Assembly: GCA_903834675.1 (NCBI GenBank)
Contig: CAILKC010000597.1
Location: 1-7,585, forward strand
DNA from: an uncultured Victivallales bacterium
GTDB lineage: Bacteria > Verrucomicrobiota > Lentisphaeria > Oligosphaerales > JAFGRS01
Length of the DNA stretch: 7,585 bases
Direction of reading: 5' to 3'
In this document: positions 7,124 through 7,585 of the stretch, piece after piece
Layout: each line of letters begins with the position of its first letter
How positions within the stretch are numbered: the stretch's first letter is position 1
The notes under the pieces: model-generated
Seen by the model: the letters and a program-made list of their open reading frames with translations, nothing else
What the model was told of the DNA's origin: nothing
Databases searched by the model: none
Position numbers and translations under genes: made by a program

Positions 7124-7270
7124 ACCATCACCCGCCGATAGACAAGCTCGGGTGTCTGAACTGGTTAGCGATCCGGCGTCTCGTTCTCCCGCCGAGGCGC
7201 TGAAACGCGGAAATACCTCGTCCCTCAAGGTAGCTCAGCGCGGCGTCCGGTCAACCCGGCAGGCAAAAAA

Positions 7271-7336
7271 GTGGGGTCAACCCTCGACTTTTAGCTTTAT
7301 AGTGACTTATTTGCGTCGACCTATGCAATAAATGAG
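7271..7336 (+). repeat. 66-base direct repeat, copy 1
   Basis: It begins GTGGGGTCAACCCTCGAC and ends GCAATAAATGAG, and is identical over all 66 bases to copy 2. By hand count it is about 42% G+C, well below its surroundings. It contains a short imperfect stem (TTATTTGC ... GCAATAAA) around a GTCGAC palindrome. It is preceded by AAAAAA. The last nine bases of a sequence just upstream (GGTCAACCC, 7249-7257) match the repeat's beginning and could be a truncated third unit or chance. Confidence 0.95.
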
Positions 7337-7339
7337 AAT

Positions 7340-7405
7340 GTGGGGTCAACCCTCGACTTTTAGCTTTATAGTGACTTATTTGCGTCGACCTATGCAATAA
7401 ATGAG
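7340..7405 (+). repeat. 66-base direct repeat, copy 2
   Basis: It is an exact copy of 7271-7336, offset by 69 bases and separated from it by the three bases AAT. Complete identity means a recent duplication or active homogenisation. The leading GTGGGGTCAACCCTCGACTTTT resembles sequences I associate with REP elements mobilised by Y1-type (RAYT) transposases; this is from memory and not tested. No transposase gene lies in the window. Confidence 0.95.
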
Positions 7406-7451
7406 TCTGTCTGAAGCGCGGCAGGCGAGACCTGATCCCGGGCGACGCGAA

Positions 7452-7515
7452 CCTACGGTAGAGCGCCGGAAGCTGCCTGAGCATCTTGCCCAAGGGCGCA
7501 AGTCACTTCCGTAGG
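7452..7515. repeat. Nested inverted repeat (possible stem-loop)
   Basis: CCTACGG (7452-7458) pairs perfectly with CCGTAGG (7509-7515). Inside it GCGCC (7463-7467) pairs with GGCGC (7495-7499), leaving a loop of 27 bases and a 4/9 internal loop. A competing small stem CTTGC/GCAAG (about 7485-7503) also exists. This may be an RNA structure, a repeat-element end or a chance palindrome in GC-rich DNA. There is no T-tract after it. Confidence 0.35.
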
Positions 7516-7538
7516 GGTTTGCTGGTATGAGAACCGCA

Positions 7539-7578
7539 GAATGTCGAATGACCAAAGACCCATGACGAATGGCAGAAT
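7539..7578 (+). repeat. Degenerate GAATG-unit repeat at window edge
   Basis: GAATGTC, GAATGACC, ATGAC, GAATGGCA and GAATCC follow one another with short interruptions. Such GAATGAC-type arrays occur in intergenic DNA of some large-genome environmental bacteria (from memory). The array probably continues beyond the window end, so its true length is unknown. Confidence 0.4.
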
Positions 7579-7585
7579 CCCCTGC

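Larger units (their letters stand above)
7111..7585. other. Gene-free right end: nrdR leader, repeats and structured DNA
   Basis: About 475 bases hold no supportable gene. Bases 7111-7270 should contain the promoter and leader of the nrdR cluster. On the minus strand there is a TTGACC at about 7247-7252, but no good -10 hexamer at 16-18 bases, so I do not call a promoter. A TATAAA on the minus strand occurs once in each repeat copy (7296-7301 and 7365-7370), without a convincing -35. The rest is the pair of 66-base direct repeats, an inverted repeat and a short GAATG-rich tail, each listed separately. Confidence 0.6.

Noticed and set aside
7229..7238. GGTAGCTCAG, a tRNA D-arm-like string, on the plus strand
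   Set aside because: The GCTC has no matching GAGC downstream, there is no anticodon stem, and no acceptor pairing with the sequence about 70 bases on.
7247..7252. TTGACC as the -35 element of a sigma-70 promoter for nrdR
   Set aside because: No acceptable -10 hexamer is found at 16-18 bases downstream on the minus strand.
7271..7405. CRISPR array
   Set aside because: Only two 66-base units with a 3-base gap, no spacers of normal size and no cas genes.
7251..7493. Minus-strand 80-codon open frame with a repeated 23-residue unit
   Set aside because: The protein repeat is simply the 69-base DNA period being a multiple of three. There is no plausible family and no supporting start context.

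Overview
The window is GC-rich bacterial DNA (clearly above 60% by eye), densely coding except for two short gene-poor stretches. Nothing fixes the phylum. A BNR/Asp-box protein with a probable signal peptide, a DUF4143 ATPase, a DUF4037 protein and degenerate GAATG-type intergenic repeats together fit a large-genome environmental bacterium, perhaps of the Planctomycetes/Verrucomicrobia/Lentisphaerae type. That placement is low-confidence inference.

Left part, plus strand: the 3' end of a DUF4143-type ATPase gene (1-252); a probable exported five-Asp-box sialidase-fold protein (379-2013); a DUF4037 nucleotidyltransferase-like protein (2091-3206); then a frameshifted remnant of a Phd/YefM-family antitoxin gene (3244-3478) with no toxin gene beside it. 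The stretch 3479-3663 lies between convergent genes and holds only weak hairpins.

Right part, minus strand, reads right to left as one compact cluster: nrdR (ribonucleotide reductase repressor), a 323-residue unrecognised protein, an MFS transporter and a Nif3-family metal protein. The junctions are a 4-base ATGA overlap, a 3-base gap and a 17-base overlap, so co-transcription and partly coupled translation are likely. The unrecognised protein begins with a region that looks like a second, degenerate ATP-cone, the nucleotide-sensing domain of NrdR itself. This is the most interesting coding observation here.

Right edge (7111-7585): no gene is supported. It holds the leader of the nrdR cluster, two identical 66-base AT-richer direct repeats in tandem (period 69), a nested inverted repeat, and a short run of degenerate GAATG units reaching the window end. 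The repeats resemble sequences I associate with REP/RAYT-type elements, but no transposase is present in the window.
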